Shown here: positions 34,926 through 43,583 of the stretch, in pieces
Layout of the letters: every line of letters begins with the position of its first letter
Numbering within the stretch: position 1 is the first letter of the stretch
Source of the DNA: CAVPXC01 sp963709505
GTDB taxonomy: Bacteria; Chloroflexota; Anaerolineae; JAAEKA01
DNA: 64,000 bases
Reading direction: 5' to 3'
Assembly: GCA_963709505.1 (NCBI GenBank)
Contig: CAVPXC010000015.1
Location: forward strand, 1-64,000
Notes under the pieces: generated by a model
Told to the model about the DNA's origin: nothing
Seen by the model: only the letters and a program-made list of their open reading frames with translations
Databases searched by the model: none
Made by a program: the position numbers and the translations under genes

Positions 34926-36106
34926 CTACGGTCTAGCATGCGGTTCACATGCGAAGGAATTCATAGCCAAAGGAGTCAAGACGTACTCGGCAATCCATGA
35001 AATCGCGGGGACACATACTGCGTCGCCGAAGCCAGTCAGTGCTTGCACCCCATTAACTGTGATCTCGAAGTGATCGGGAACACCTTGTAGCCACGCGTAT
35101 TCCCTGGGAGTCATCGTACGCATCCTGATCACTCCTCCTCCTGCTTGGATGAGAAATTGTTTACCACTGCCTCCCACCGCCGTACGCAAACACCCCGACA
35201 AATCGTCGTTCCGCACTTCCGCTCTTTGCTTTTCCTGTCGACGGCGACGATAGAATGTCCGATACGAGACTTCTGACTTATACTGCAATTCTTTTACCCG
35301 TCTCAAATGTGACTCATCCATCATTTGCAGGTGGCGTTGGACTTCATCTTGCGACCACCACCGGCTGTCGGATGCTTCAATACCTTCGATAATTTTGAAG
35401 AGACCGTTTGTGGTTTGTGGAGGAGGCTCTGGAAGTTCTTGAGAAAACCAGTCCAGGTCCTGATTAGCGTTCAAGCTACGTCGAAGACCGTCGGAAAGGA
35501 GTGAGCGTGGACGATTAGCACGACTCTCAAGATCTTGACCTCTAGTTTCAAACCTGGTTCCCACTAGAAAAACACGTTGGCGACTTTGTGGCGTAAAGTG
35601 TAACGCATCAAGAGTGAACACATCACAGACATATCCAAGCTGATTAAGAGCTTGAACAGTGGTTCTGAAATCAACGCCACCATTTGAACTCAACCAGCCA
35701 GGAACGTTTTCGACCATCACAAGCGCGGGAGCAGCCTGGCCTTGAGCCTTGAGAATATTCACGAATCCCCAAAACGCACTGGAATGTTTGCCCTCAATGC
35801 CATTTCTGTTTCCTGCAAGCGATAAGTCAATGCAGGGAAACGAGCATGTTGCCAAGGTTGAGTAAGGAACAGTAAACGGCTCGATATCAAAGATGTCGCC
35901 GACGGTATAGTGGCGGTCAGCATCCGGAAAGAACATCCGATACATCTCGTACTTCTTCTCTGAGACGTCATTTGCAAATATGACCTTCCAGCCACACGCC
36001 TCGAGCCCATTCTGACCAATCCGATCCCAGCAAAATACTCAGCCACAGTTAGACTCATGTCAGGCATATCAGGTGTGTGCGTCATGGGCTGTAGTAAGTC
36101 GATCAT
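34926..36106 (-). CDS. DNA (cytosine-5-)-methyltransferase, frameshifted
   Basis: C5-methylase of about 390 residues. Motif I SLTVAEYFAGIGLV, motif IV CSFPCIDLSLAGN (Cys nucleophile in PC), motif VI MVENVPGW, motif VIII TPQSRQRVFLVG, a variable target-recognition region (~residues 200-300), motif IX RTMTPREYAWLQGVPDHF, motif X FGDAVCVPAISWIAEYV. One G is missing near 36006-36008 (GGG for GGGG): LVRMG should continue LEACGWKVIFANDVSEKK, which lies in the next frame. Start codon uncertain: ATG at 36106, 36085 or 36058 share the frame and none has a clear Shine-Dalgarno. Partners with the downstream Vsr-DUF4928 gene. Codon use and GC look lower than in the flanks, suggesting transfer. Confidence 0.82.
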
Positions 36107-36454
36107 GGTTGCCACAAAACTGTATCAAAGGGTTAATGAAGACTTCAAGTCGGCGGACGCATCCTCGTGGTGTGCCTAAACCGCTGATTTCGCCCACCCA
36201 TGCGGATTATAGCCGGTTAGCATTGCTCCGTCAAACCTCTGTGCAGGACCTTACCTTCCATAAGTGGCCCCTGCAAGTTGAACCTTTAGCCCCGGCCCAC
36301 TTGCGCTGCTCGCTCCTCACAGCTTGACACCTTTTCTGCGACAAGCTAAACTGCAACCGTTGCGCCACTTGGGGCGTCTCTCACCCATGCCACAAAGTGT
36401 TGCGAACAATACTGAACTCGCCTGCATGAAAACGTCAGGCACCGAGGAGTTTAC
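36107..36454. other. Divergent intergenic region with the methylase promoter
   Basis: Carries the methylase promoter (36206-36234, minus) and the GTG start region of the sigma factor gene (+), preceded by GAGGAG. No gene. A sigma-factor promoter is not obvious. Confidence 0.5.
36206..36234 (-). promoter_or_regulatory. Promoter of the restriction-modification operon
   Basis: TTGACG (36229-36234), 17 bp, TATAAT (36206-36211) on the minus strand. Expected start about 36199, giving a 93-140-nt leader to the candidate methylase starts. Confidence 0.75.
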
Positions 36455-37168
36455 GTGCCATCCGAAGTAGCAGCCCCTGCTGACGCCACAACCACGCGCA
36501 GCAGAAAGACCTACGGTGTATCCACCGAGGAATTGATCAGGCGTCATCAGGCCGGCCAACCGGCGGCCTTCGACGCGCTGTTCGAGCGCTACAAGGATTA
36601 TGTTTACAGAGTATCCTACATGACCTTGCGCAACGGCGAAGACTCTCAGGAGGCAACTCAAGAGACGTTTATGGACGTATTGCGCGGTCTACGAAACTAC
36701 GATGTCGATGGCCCAGCCCGCTTCGAAACCTGGCTCTACCGGGTGACGGTCAACCGCTGCAAAACTCGACTCCGTCGCAAACAAGTGCCATCGGCCGACT
36801 GGGACGAGCTAGAGGAACGCCTGGAACGTTTACCTGTCTCAAACGGTGTGGCGTCCGACGGTACGATGACCGGCCATGTGGACGGCAATCCAGAGTCGCT
36901 GGCGCTTCGTCATGAGGACAAGGCCCGCCTGTGGGCCGCGGTAAACCGGCTAAGCCAAGTTCATCGTGAGGTCGTGTTGATGCGCTACGGGCAGGAATTC
37001 TCATACGAAGAAATCTCAGAGGCGCTTGACATCAACATTGGAACAGTCAAGTCCCGCCTCTTCAACGCGCATAAGAAACTACAGGAGATCTTGTCGGCAG
37101 AGGCGCCGGACCTGGCGAAGAATCGTCCGATTAGCGCAACGCTGTTGCTATTGCTTGTCAAGATGTAA
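36455..37168 (+). CDS. ECF-type RNA polymerase sigma factor
   Basis: A 237-residue sigma-70 family factor of group IV. Region 2: EELIRRHQAGQPAAFDALFE, DYVYRVSYMTLRNGEDSQEA, TQETFMDVLRGL, FETWLYRVTVNRC. Region 4: RLWAAVNRLSQVHREVVLMR, FSYEEISEALDINIGTVKSR. An acidic linker of ~45 residues joins them, and a hydrophobic tail (ISATLLLLLVKM) ends it. GTG start at 36455 behind GAGGAG. Ends 31 bp before a gene with a zinc-finger anti-sigma N-terminus, the usual sigma/anti-sigma pairing. Confidence 0.93.
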   Translation: MPSEVAAPADATTTRSRKTYGVSTEELIRRHQAGQPAAFDALFERYKDYVYRVSYMTLRNGEDSQEATQETFMDVLRGLRNYDVDGPARFETWLYRVTVNRCKTRLRRKQVPSADWDELEERLERLPVSNGVASDGTMTGHVDGNPESLALRHEDKARLWAAVNRLSQVHREVVLMRYGQEFSYEEISEALDINIGTVKSRLFNAHKKLQEILSAEAPDLAKNRPISATLLLLLVKM

Positions 37169-37199
37169 CCAATTCGGCCCCTGCCCAGACTACTGAACA

Positions 37200-40100
37200 A
37201 TGTCTCACGTCGAATCAGATTTACTGGCTTACCTAGATGGTGAGCTGAGCCCGGCGGACACCCAAGCCGTCGAGGCGCATCTGGCCCGCTGCCCGTCCTG
37301 CATGGCGACCCTCAATGAATTGAGAGCGCTGGCCGCAGGCATGACAGAGTCGCTCCCGGTTGTATACGAGTCGGTACACCTTCCGGCCGAAGCCGAGACA
37401 CGTATCCGCAACGCCTTGGCGGCTGAACGCGCCCGTCTAGGTCGCTCCGGCTCGCCGCAGCACAGCCTTGCTGCCCTTTTGGCCGGTCTGCAAGGCGCCC
37501 TCCGGCCGCTGAGCAAGGCAGCGATCCCACTCATGGCGGTGTTCTTTGTCGCCCTTAGCCTAAACTCCGCCCGTCTGCCGCAACAGACCGGTGTGCAGCA
37601 GACGGTGGTGCTTGGGCAGGACACACTGGCGCCCGGAAGCCAGGCGGCATTACGTGTCGTGGTGCGCAACGGCGAAAGCAACCAACCGATTGCTAATGCT
37701 AACGTCGCTGTACAACTGCGCCAGGCCGGTCTCGCAAAAACCGTCTATTCTGGCAGCACCGACGCTACCGGCTCGGCCCCTGTTCAGTTTGCCGTACCGG
37801 CCGATTGGCATGGCGCTGCCGAGCTCGTCGTAGATACCGAGAGCGACCTTGGCGATGATCAGGTGGTGGCGCCCATCTTACTAGCGCGCTCCTACCGCTT
37901 GCTTCTGGGCAGCGACAAACCGGTGTATCAACCAGGCGAAACCCTTCATCTCCGGACCTTAGCCTTGGGCAAAGTTGATGGCAAGCCCGCTGCCGCCGCC
38001 ACGGTTCGTTTCGAAGTCACTGATCCCACCGGCCGGAAGCTCCTAACAGAAGACCGAACAAGCTCCGAATTCGGTATTGCCTCGATCGACCTGCCCCTGG
38101 CTGCTGACGCAGCCTTTGGCCAGCACCAGATACGGGCAACGCTTGGCGACACAGTCTCGGAGCTGAGTGTCACCCTTGGTCAGGCGCCCCTGCCCAAGTT
38201 CCGGGTCGAGGTCCTGGCCGATGCGCCGTACTACCTGGCCGGTGATCGGATGACAGGAACTGTCAACGCTGCGTACTTCTACGGTAAGCCGCTGGCGGAC
38301 GCACCCGTAAGCATCAGATTACTGGGCAGTAAACCAGGCGCGGACCTATCTGCCGGTGAACAACAGGTGTTTATCGAGGAGCAAAGCGGCAAAACCGACA
38401 TTGCGGGCGACTTCGTATTCCAGTTCGACCTACCGGAGTTGCCTGCGGATGCATTCGCCGAAGATGATACGATCCTCCTGGCGATCGAGGCCACGGTGGT
38501 CGATGACGCGGGAGACAGCGAGTTCGCCTGGCAAAGATCGACCCTGGCCAGCCAGCCGATTGTGATCGACATCGTGCCCGAAGATGGCACCCTCCACACC
38601 GGCGTCGAAAACATCCTGTACGTGCTGACAAGCTATCCCGATGGGCAGCCCGCGCCGACCTCGCTTCAGGTGCAGATTGGCTCGGCTGCAAGCATCGAAC
38701 AGGTCACCAATGACTACGGGCTGGCCGAGATTCGCTTCACACCACGCAGCGGCGCAGAAGGCGATCGGCAGGTTAGCGTGACCGCTATCGATGCCGCAGG
38801 ACATGAGGGGAGGACCATCGTGGCGTTGCCGCTCGACGAGGCCACAGAGACCTTGCTCCTTCGTACCGACCGTGCGTTATATCAGGTCGGCGATACGCTG
38901 GCGGTGGAGGCAATTGCTACGGGAAGCGGTGAAGCTGTCTACCTCGATGTGATCAAGGGCGGACAAACCCTTCTTACCCAGTCGGCACTGGTGAAAGGTG
39001 GGAAGGCAACCCTAGGCATCGACTTGACGCCCGAACTGGCCGGAACACTCGAACTGAACGCCTACCAAGTCACCGGCGACGACACCATCCTGCGCGACTC
39101 GCGCGCGATCGTTGTCGATGCCCCCGAAGACCTGCTGGTTGCAATTACCACTGACAAGCCGGAGTATCGCCCCGGCGACGAGGCCCAGGTCACCGTTCAA
39201 ACCACTCGCTCCGGAGAAGGAGTTGAAAGCGCGGTCGGCCTGTCTGTAGTGAACGAGGCGGTCTACGCCCAGCGCGAGTACCAACCTGGCTTCGCCCGCG
39301 CCTATTTCATTCTTGACAAAGCAATGCAAGATTCCGGGATCAGCTTGCCAAATGCCGAATCCACCTCTGACGATGTCCAGTCTCGGGACGCGGCCCGTGA
39401 AGCACAGCAGCTGACCGCAAAGGCCAGTTGGGCCAGTTACGGCGGGCAGGAGTACAGCTTGGCAGCCCGCTCGGCTGATGATCATAGCCGTAGTCAGGTC
39501 AATCACAAGCGACGCCAGGCCTTCAGCCGGCTCAGCCTGTTGATTAGCCTGACACTGATCCTGGCCTCCGTGGCCATTGCCATCCTCGTGGTGAGCGGTC
39601 TCCGACGCACAGGGGTGCTGGGCCAGGCCGCCAGTCGCCTGCTATTGACCGTCATCTTTTTTGCCGTGGCAGGAGCTGCCCTGCTCTTTGTCACGCAAAA
39701 GCTGCTTGACGCGTTGCCGGAACGGCTCGCGGGCGTTGCGTTGGCAGCAATAGGCGCCCTCTGGCTGGTCTTGCTTCTGGCGCTGTTGGTGTATGGTTGG
39801 CGCAGTCGGGACCAACGTGCCCAGTACGTGGCACTGTTGCTGTTTGCTTACGCCGTGCTGCTGGCTCTATTGGCGTTTGCGGCGAACCAGGGTGCTACTT
39901 TGGCTCCGGTCTGGTTGATGCTGCTCGCCGGGGCTTTTGGCGTGCTGCTGGCTGCTCTGCTACTGTTCGGCTGGGGCCTTCGTGCAGAAGGCGAGAAGGC
40001 AGCAGGCCTTATGGCGCTGCTTCTGGCTCTACTGGTGTTGCCACTGGTTGTCACCCTAAACGCTGCCAACCTGAGCGGCTCAGACGTCATCGAGAAGATT

Positions 40101-41504
40101 GCTGGGCCTTCGGTCTATGGGCTGAACGGAGGCATGCTATTCGGTTGTGCCGCGCCACCGGCTGCGCCTCAAACAATGGACCAGTCCGCAGAGAGGCAAG
40201 AGGCGGGCCAGGAAGCTCCAGCCGCTGCCCCGGAACCGGAGTCTGTTAGTGAGGTAGTTCGTGCCACTGACGTTGTCGAAGCACTAACAGAAATTGCCCC
40301 CGACGAAGGCGCGCCACCCGCTGCCGAAACTGCAGCGACGCCAGCTCCCGCCCCTGAGATTCTTGCACAGGCGCCGCCCGCCGCTGCGGAGGCACCCGCG
40401 CCTGAGCCCGGCCTCTCACCTCAGGTAGCTGATGCGAAAGCACTGACCCTCTCCACTACCGCCATCACGACGACTGTGATGGTATCGCCAACTCTTGTGC
40501 CGACCGCGACTCAGGAACTGACAACGGCTCTTGAACTGGCAGCGGCGGTAGCCGTCTCTGAGACCATCGGGGGCGATGCCACGAGCATTGACGCACTGAC
40601 TGCTTTCTCAGCAACAGCGGTGGATCGTGTCGAGGAAACCCAGTTACAGCCCATAGAAACACCGAACCCAACGGCGACGGTGACGCTCACGCCTACGGTG
40701 TTCAGCGACCTTGAGGCGCGCAAAGCGGTGACAGAATCAGCGACTGCGACTCCCATACCTACCAGCTTGAACGAAGAGACGGGTGCCGCCGCATCGGCTG
40801 CCATCGCCACACCCATCGCCACACCCATCGCCAAGAGCCCAACAGCAACTCCGGAGCCTGTCTCCCCATCGCCAACCCCTCCGCCGATAGCGCTCGCAGA
40901 TACGCCTGGGCCCGCACCTAAGTCAACTCCAACATCTGTACCTGCGGCAGAAGCAACCGCTCCCGCGCCCGAGATCAGGGTCAAACAATTATCCCGTCCA
41001 ACATCAGTACCGTTGGAGGCGCTACCGATCATTCGGGAACGCTTCCCGCAGACTTTGTACTGGAATCCCGAAGCACTTACTGATGCCAATGGCCGTGTTC
41101 AGGTGACTATCCCCACGGGCGGCGCAATTACCGGTTGGCGCATCACAGCCCAGGCGGTTGACCGCAACGGCAAGCTTGGCAGCAGCGCCGCACCGCTCGT
41201 GGTATTCCAGCCGCTATTCCTGGTGCCCAATGTTCCGGTTGAATTGCTGCTGGGACAGGAAGTGACTGGCCAGGTGCAGATTTTCAACTACAGTTCGCAG
41301 CCGCAGACTGTAAGGCTGGCATCGCAAGCCACGCCAGGTCTACTACTGAGCCCGTCTGAGCAAACCGTGACCGTGGGGGCTAACGATGTCATTGCTGTTC
41401 AGGTACGTATTCAGGCCATCCAACCCGGCCCGCAGGCGGCCACATGGGTAGCCATGGGCGACGGAGCTGAGGATGCTCGGCAGGTCAAGATCACGGTCAA
41501 GTAA
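37200..41504 (+). CDS. Anti-sigma factor fused to an alpha-2-macroglobulin-like membrane protein
   Basis: A 1434-residue protein with an unusual domain order. Residues 1-45: zf-HC2 anti-sigma zinc finger (H27-x3-C31-x2-C34). Residues ~106-124: a membrane span. Residues ~130-770: macroglobulin-type beta domains (SDKPVYQPGETLHLRTLALG; RTDRALYQVGDTLAVEAIAT; TTDKPEYRPGDEAQVTVQTT). Residues ~775-957: about six hydrophobic spans (LLISLTLILASVAIAILVVS and on). Residues ~975-1260: Ala/Pro/Thr linker. Residues ~1268-1434: an A2M (MG7-like) domain (RERFPQTLYWNPEALTDANG, LLGQEVTGQVQIFNY). It ends before the thioester domain; no CxEQ motif is present. It probably holds the upstream sigma factor at the membrane and senses an extracellular signal; protease or envelope stress is a guess. 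Confidence 0.8.
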   Translation: MSHVESDLLAYLDGELSPADTQAVEAHLARCPSCMATLNELRALAAGMTESLPVVYESVHLPAEAETRIRNALAAERARLGRSGSPQHSLAALLAGLQGALRPLSKAAIPLMAVFFVALSLNSARLPQQTGVQQTVVLGQDTLAPGSQAALRVVVRNGESNQPIANANVAVQLRQAGLAKTVYSGSTDATGSAPVQFAVPADWHGAAELVVDTESDLGDDQVVAPILLARSYRLLLGSDKPVYQPGETLHLRTLALGKVDGKPAAAATVRFEVTDPTGRKLLTEDRTSSEFGIASIDLPLAADAAFGQHQIRATLGDTVSELSVTLGQAPLPKFRVEVLADAPYYLAGDRMTGTVNAAYFYGKPLADAPVSIRLLGSKPGADLSAGEQQVFIEEQSGKTDIAGDFVFQFDLPELPADAFAEDDTILLAIEATVVDDAGDSEFAWQRSTLASQPIVIDIVPEDGTLHTGVENILYVLTSYPDGQPAPTSLQVQIGSAASIEQVTNDYGLAEIRFTPRSGAEGDRQVSVTAIDAAGHEGRTIVALPLDEATETLLLRTDRALYQVGDTLAVEAIATGSGEAVYLDVIKGGQTLLTQSALVKGGKATLGIDLTPELAGTLELNAYQVTGDDTILRDSRAIVVDAPEDLLVAITTDKPEYRPGDEAQVTVQTTRSGEGVESAVGLSVVNEAVYAQREYQPGFARAYFILDKAMQDSGISLPNAESTSDDVQSRDAAREAQQLTAKASWASYGGQEYSLAARSADDHSRSQVNHKRRQAFSRLSLLISLTLILASVAIAILVVSGLRRTGVLGQAASRLLLTVIFFAVAGAALLFVTQKLLDALPERLAGVALAAIGALWLVLLLALLVYGWRSRDQRAQYVALLLFAYAVLLALLAFAANQGATLAPVWLMLLAGAFGVLLAALLLFGWGLRAEGEKAAGLMALLLALLVLPLVVTLNAANLSGSDVIEKIAGPSVYGLNGGMLFGCAAPPAAPQTMDQSAERQEAGQEAPAAAPEPESVSEVVRATDVVEALTEIAPDEGAPPAAETAATPAPAPEILAQAPPAAAEAPAPEPGLSPQVADAKALTLSTTAITTTVMVSPTLVPTATQELTTALELAAAVAVSETIGGDATSIDALTAFSATAVDRVEETQLQPIETPNPTATVTLTPTVFSDLEARKAVTESATATPIPTSLNEETGAAASAAIATPIATPIAKSPTATPEPVSPSPTPPPIALADTPGPAPKSTPTSVPAAEATAPAPEIRVKQLSRPTSVPLEALPIIRERFPQTLYWNPEALTDANGRVQVTIPTGGAITGWRITAQAVDRNGKLGSSAAPLVVFQPLFLVPNVPVELLLGQEVTGQVQIFNYSSQPQTVRLASQATPGLLLSPSEQTVTVGANDVIAVQVRIQAIQPGPQAATWVAMGDGAEDARQVKITVK

Positions 41505-41525
41505 CCTTCAGACCGTCGCTCCTGC

Positions 41526-42551
41526 TCAAACGGCCTGATCCGTGTGACTAGTCAACTCATAATGCCACAGCCCAGCATTGTCCGAGGCCAAGATTGCCTC
41601 GCCCCGCTGTTCTAGCACGTCCAGATGGCCTATAACCTCCGAAACCGCCAGATAAGTGTCTGCCAGATCAAGTTTACGAAAGAGTGCGCTCACCATCTGC
41701 CATACCGTGCGCGAGCCCAATTGAAGCTCTGTTCGCAGTCGCCCCAGGCGGTGCTCGTAGAAGCCGAAGCGGCTGGTGATCAACCCACGCGGGTCGGCGA
41801 TGGCCGAGCCGTGGCCGGGCAGTACGAGTGCAATGTCCATCTCGTAGACCCGGCACAGCGCCGACCAGTAATCGATCAGCGGCTTGCGTCGCACCTGCTC
41901 GATCCCATTCGAAGGCTCGATCAAAGCGTTGGAACTGATGTGCGCCAGAAGATGATCATTGCCGATCAGCACACGATCGCGGGGGTAATAGAAGCAGACA
42001 AGGTTGCCCGCATGGCCCGGACAGAAAAGCACTTGCCAAGACTCGCCGGCCAGTTCGATGGTTGCTCCGTCGTGCAAGAAACGAGCAACCGGCGCGCTTG
42101 ACTGAAATCGCTTGAGACCTTGATAGACCGCCGCTGTTGCTTCGGCTTTCGCCTCAGGCACACCGGCAGCCAGCAGCAGCCTAAGCCAAAAGCCCAATCG
42201 TTGTGTCTGGTAGGTGGGCCAGTCCTCGAGAATCGGCTGAGACATGGGATGTGCCCAGACCTCAGCGCCGCTGTCTTCGACGAGACTCTCAACCAGCCCA
42301 TAGTGGTCAGCATGGGCATGCGTAATGACGATGCGTTCGAGGTCCTCTATGTCAAACCCGATCCGCCTGAGCCCATCAGCCAAGGCCTCGGCGGCTTCGG
42401 GCGTGTGCGGACCGGTATCGATCAACGTCAACGGATCGCCCTCGAGGAGATAGGTGTGCACGGGTCCTACTGGGAACGGCGTCGGCAGCGTGATACGATG
42501 GATCTTGCGCAGGATCGGCGCATCAAAGGCGTCGACAGGAACGGTACTCAC
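41526..42551 (-). CDS. MBL-fold metallo-hydrolase
   Basis: A 341-residue metallo-beta-lactamase-fold enzyme with the metal motif VITHAHADHYG (H-x-H-x-D-H), later metal ligands in LFCPGHAGN and VLPGHGS, and an N-terminal TYLLEGDPLTLIDTGPHTP. The C-terminal helical part (FGFYEHRLGRLRTELQLGSR) resembles glyoxalase II-like/LACTB2-type hydrolases. Substrate unknown. Its stop lies 21 bp from the anti-sigma/A2M stop (convergent), and its start follows the MaoC stop by 3 bp, so it is co-transcribed with the latter. Confidence 0.85.
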   Translation of the reverse strand: MSTVPVDAFDAPILRKIHRITLPTPFPVGPVHTYLLEGDPLTLIDTGPHTPEAAEALADGLRRIGFDIEDLERIVITHAHADHYGLVESLVEDSGAEVWAHPMSQPILEDWPTYQTQRLGFWLRLLLAAGVPEAKAEATAAVYQGLKRFQSSAPVARFLHDGATIELAGESWQVLFCPGHAGNLVCFYYPRDRVLIGNDHLLAHISSNALIEPSNGIEQVRRKPLIDYWSALCRVYEMDIALVLPGHGSAIADPRGLITSRFGFYEHRLGRLRTELQLGSRTVWQMVSALFRKLDLADTYLAVSEVIGHLDVLEQRGEAILASDNAGLWHYELTSHTDQAV

Positions 42552-42554
42552 TGA

Positions 42555-43019
42555 TCATCCCTCTTTGCTCTTGACCAACACGGTCCAAGTGCCGCGCTGG
42601 ACAACTTTGTCTTCTTGATTGCGCACCTGAAGCTTCAAAGTGACGTACCCGCCGCCCAGCCGTAGCATCGGCTTCAGCTCTGAGACGGCAGCATGGACAC
42701 AGATGGTATCCCCTATTCTCACGGCAGCGCGGAACTCCCATTCAAGGCCCATAAAGCCAAGTACCGTCTGGTTCAGAATGCCCAGACGCTCGGTGAGACC
42801 GGTGGCTATCGATAACACTAGCATGCCATGGGCGATGCGCTGGCCATAGGGCGTACCTTTTGCAGCCTCGGCGTCGGTGTGCAGTGGGTTCCAATCGCCG
42901 CTGAGCATAGCAAAGTTGACGATGTCAGCCTCGGTAACCGTACGCCCCTGGCTCGTGATAAAGTCGCCGATGGTATATTCTTCAAAACAGAGCCCGCGGG
43001 TGGGCTTCAAATCTGCCAT
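42555..43019 (-). CDS. MaoC-like hot-dog dehydratase
   Basis: A 154-residue (R)-enoyl-CoA hydratase-type protein. Hot-dog motif region: GRTVTEADIVNFAMLSGDWN, PLHTDAEAAKGTPYGQRIAH, GMLVLSIATGL. The Asp/His hydratase pair (D-W-N-P-L-H) is present. Acts on acyl-CoA substrates, likely beta-oxidation or a related pathway. Start at 43019 with AAGGAGACC upstream; longer frames overlap the terminator of the upstream RNA. Forms an operon with the MBL hydrolase. Confidence 0.85.
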   Translation of the reverse strand: MADLKPTRGLCFEEYTIGDFITSQGRTVTEADIVNFAMLSGDWNPLHTDAEAAKGTPYGQRIAHGMLVLSIATGLTERLGILNQTVLGFMGLEWEFRAAVRIGDTICVHAAVSELKPMLRLGGGYVTLKLQVRNQEDKVVQRGTWTVLVKSKEG

Positions 43020-43100
43020 TTGGGGTCTCCTTGTCTTTGCGAATGGATTGCGTCTGAATTGTATCGGAGAGGCCCTCCTTTGACAAAAGACCATCCGACA

Positions 43101-43501
43101 GAAAATAACAGGCCCAAACCACTGGGTTTGGGCCTGTTATCGGAGAAGGGACCTCAACAAACTTTCAATTGTCGTCTTGCCCGGGGGCTGCTGAGCTCTG
43201 ACAGCTTCGGCAAACTGTACTCTTACTGATTTCCAGACTGTTGCCTTAGCCCGGTTGCGGTGCTGCTCGACCGTTGCTCCTTTTGCTTTGGCCTCTACAG
43301 GCCACCACTTCAACTTCCTATCCTATTTCTCGGGGCTCCCAACTCCTAACCTTAAGAGCGCTTCAATCAATGTTGCGTCGATGGCGAATTCTTAACTCAT
43401 CGTCACCCGAGTTCCGCTTCCCCTCAGAGCGGTGGAAGTCCGGAGGCTGACGATGATATTCTTCACTCTGTCGCGCTGGTTGTTAAAGTTCTCTCAAAGC
43501 T
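43101..43501 (-). ncRNA. Unassigned structured RNA of about 400 nt
   Basis: No coding frame, but a complete transcription unit: promoter at 43508-43536, start about 43501, and an intrinsic terminator at 43101-43140 (ATAACAGGCCCAAACC / GGTTTGGGCCTGTTAT, then TTTTC). Internal pairings: CATCGTCA/TGACGATG enclosing CCGCT/AGCGG; GGCCT/AGGCC; and a helix joining the ends, GAACTTTAAC with GTTGAGGTCC. It lacks RNase P, tmRNA and group I/II hallmarks, and is too long for 6S. It could be a trans-acting RNA or a long leader of the MaoC operon, whose ATG is 82 nt past the terminator. Confidence 0.65.
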
Positions 43502-43507
43502 ACCTTC

Positions 43508-43536
43508 ATTATAGCACCGACAGGTGAGCCAGTCAA
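43508..43536 (-). promoter_or_regulatory. Promoter of the ~400-nt RNA
   Basis: TTGACT (43531-43536), 17 bp, consensus TATAAT (43508-43513) on the minus strand. It is 47 bp past the EamA stop, so it serves the RNA rather than EamA. Confidence 0.85.
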
Positions 43537-43583
43537 TACCCATTTTGAGTCTATAAGAAAAGTTTAAGGTTATTCTGTGGCTG

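Noticed and set aside
43101..43501. RNase P or tmRNA at this site
   Set aside because: No GAGGAAAGTCC core, no tRNA-like end. A GGAAGTCCGGAGG word exists only on the opposite strand, without the other conserved parts.
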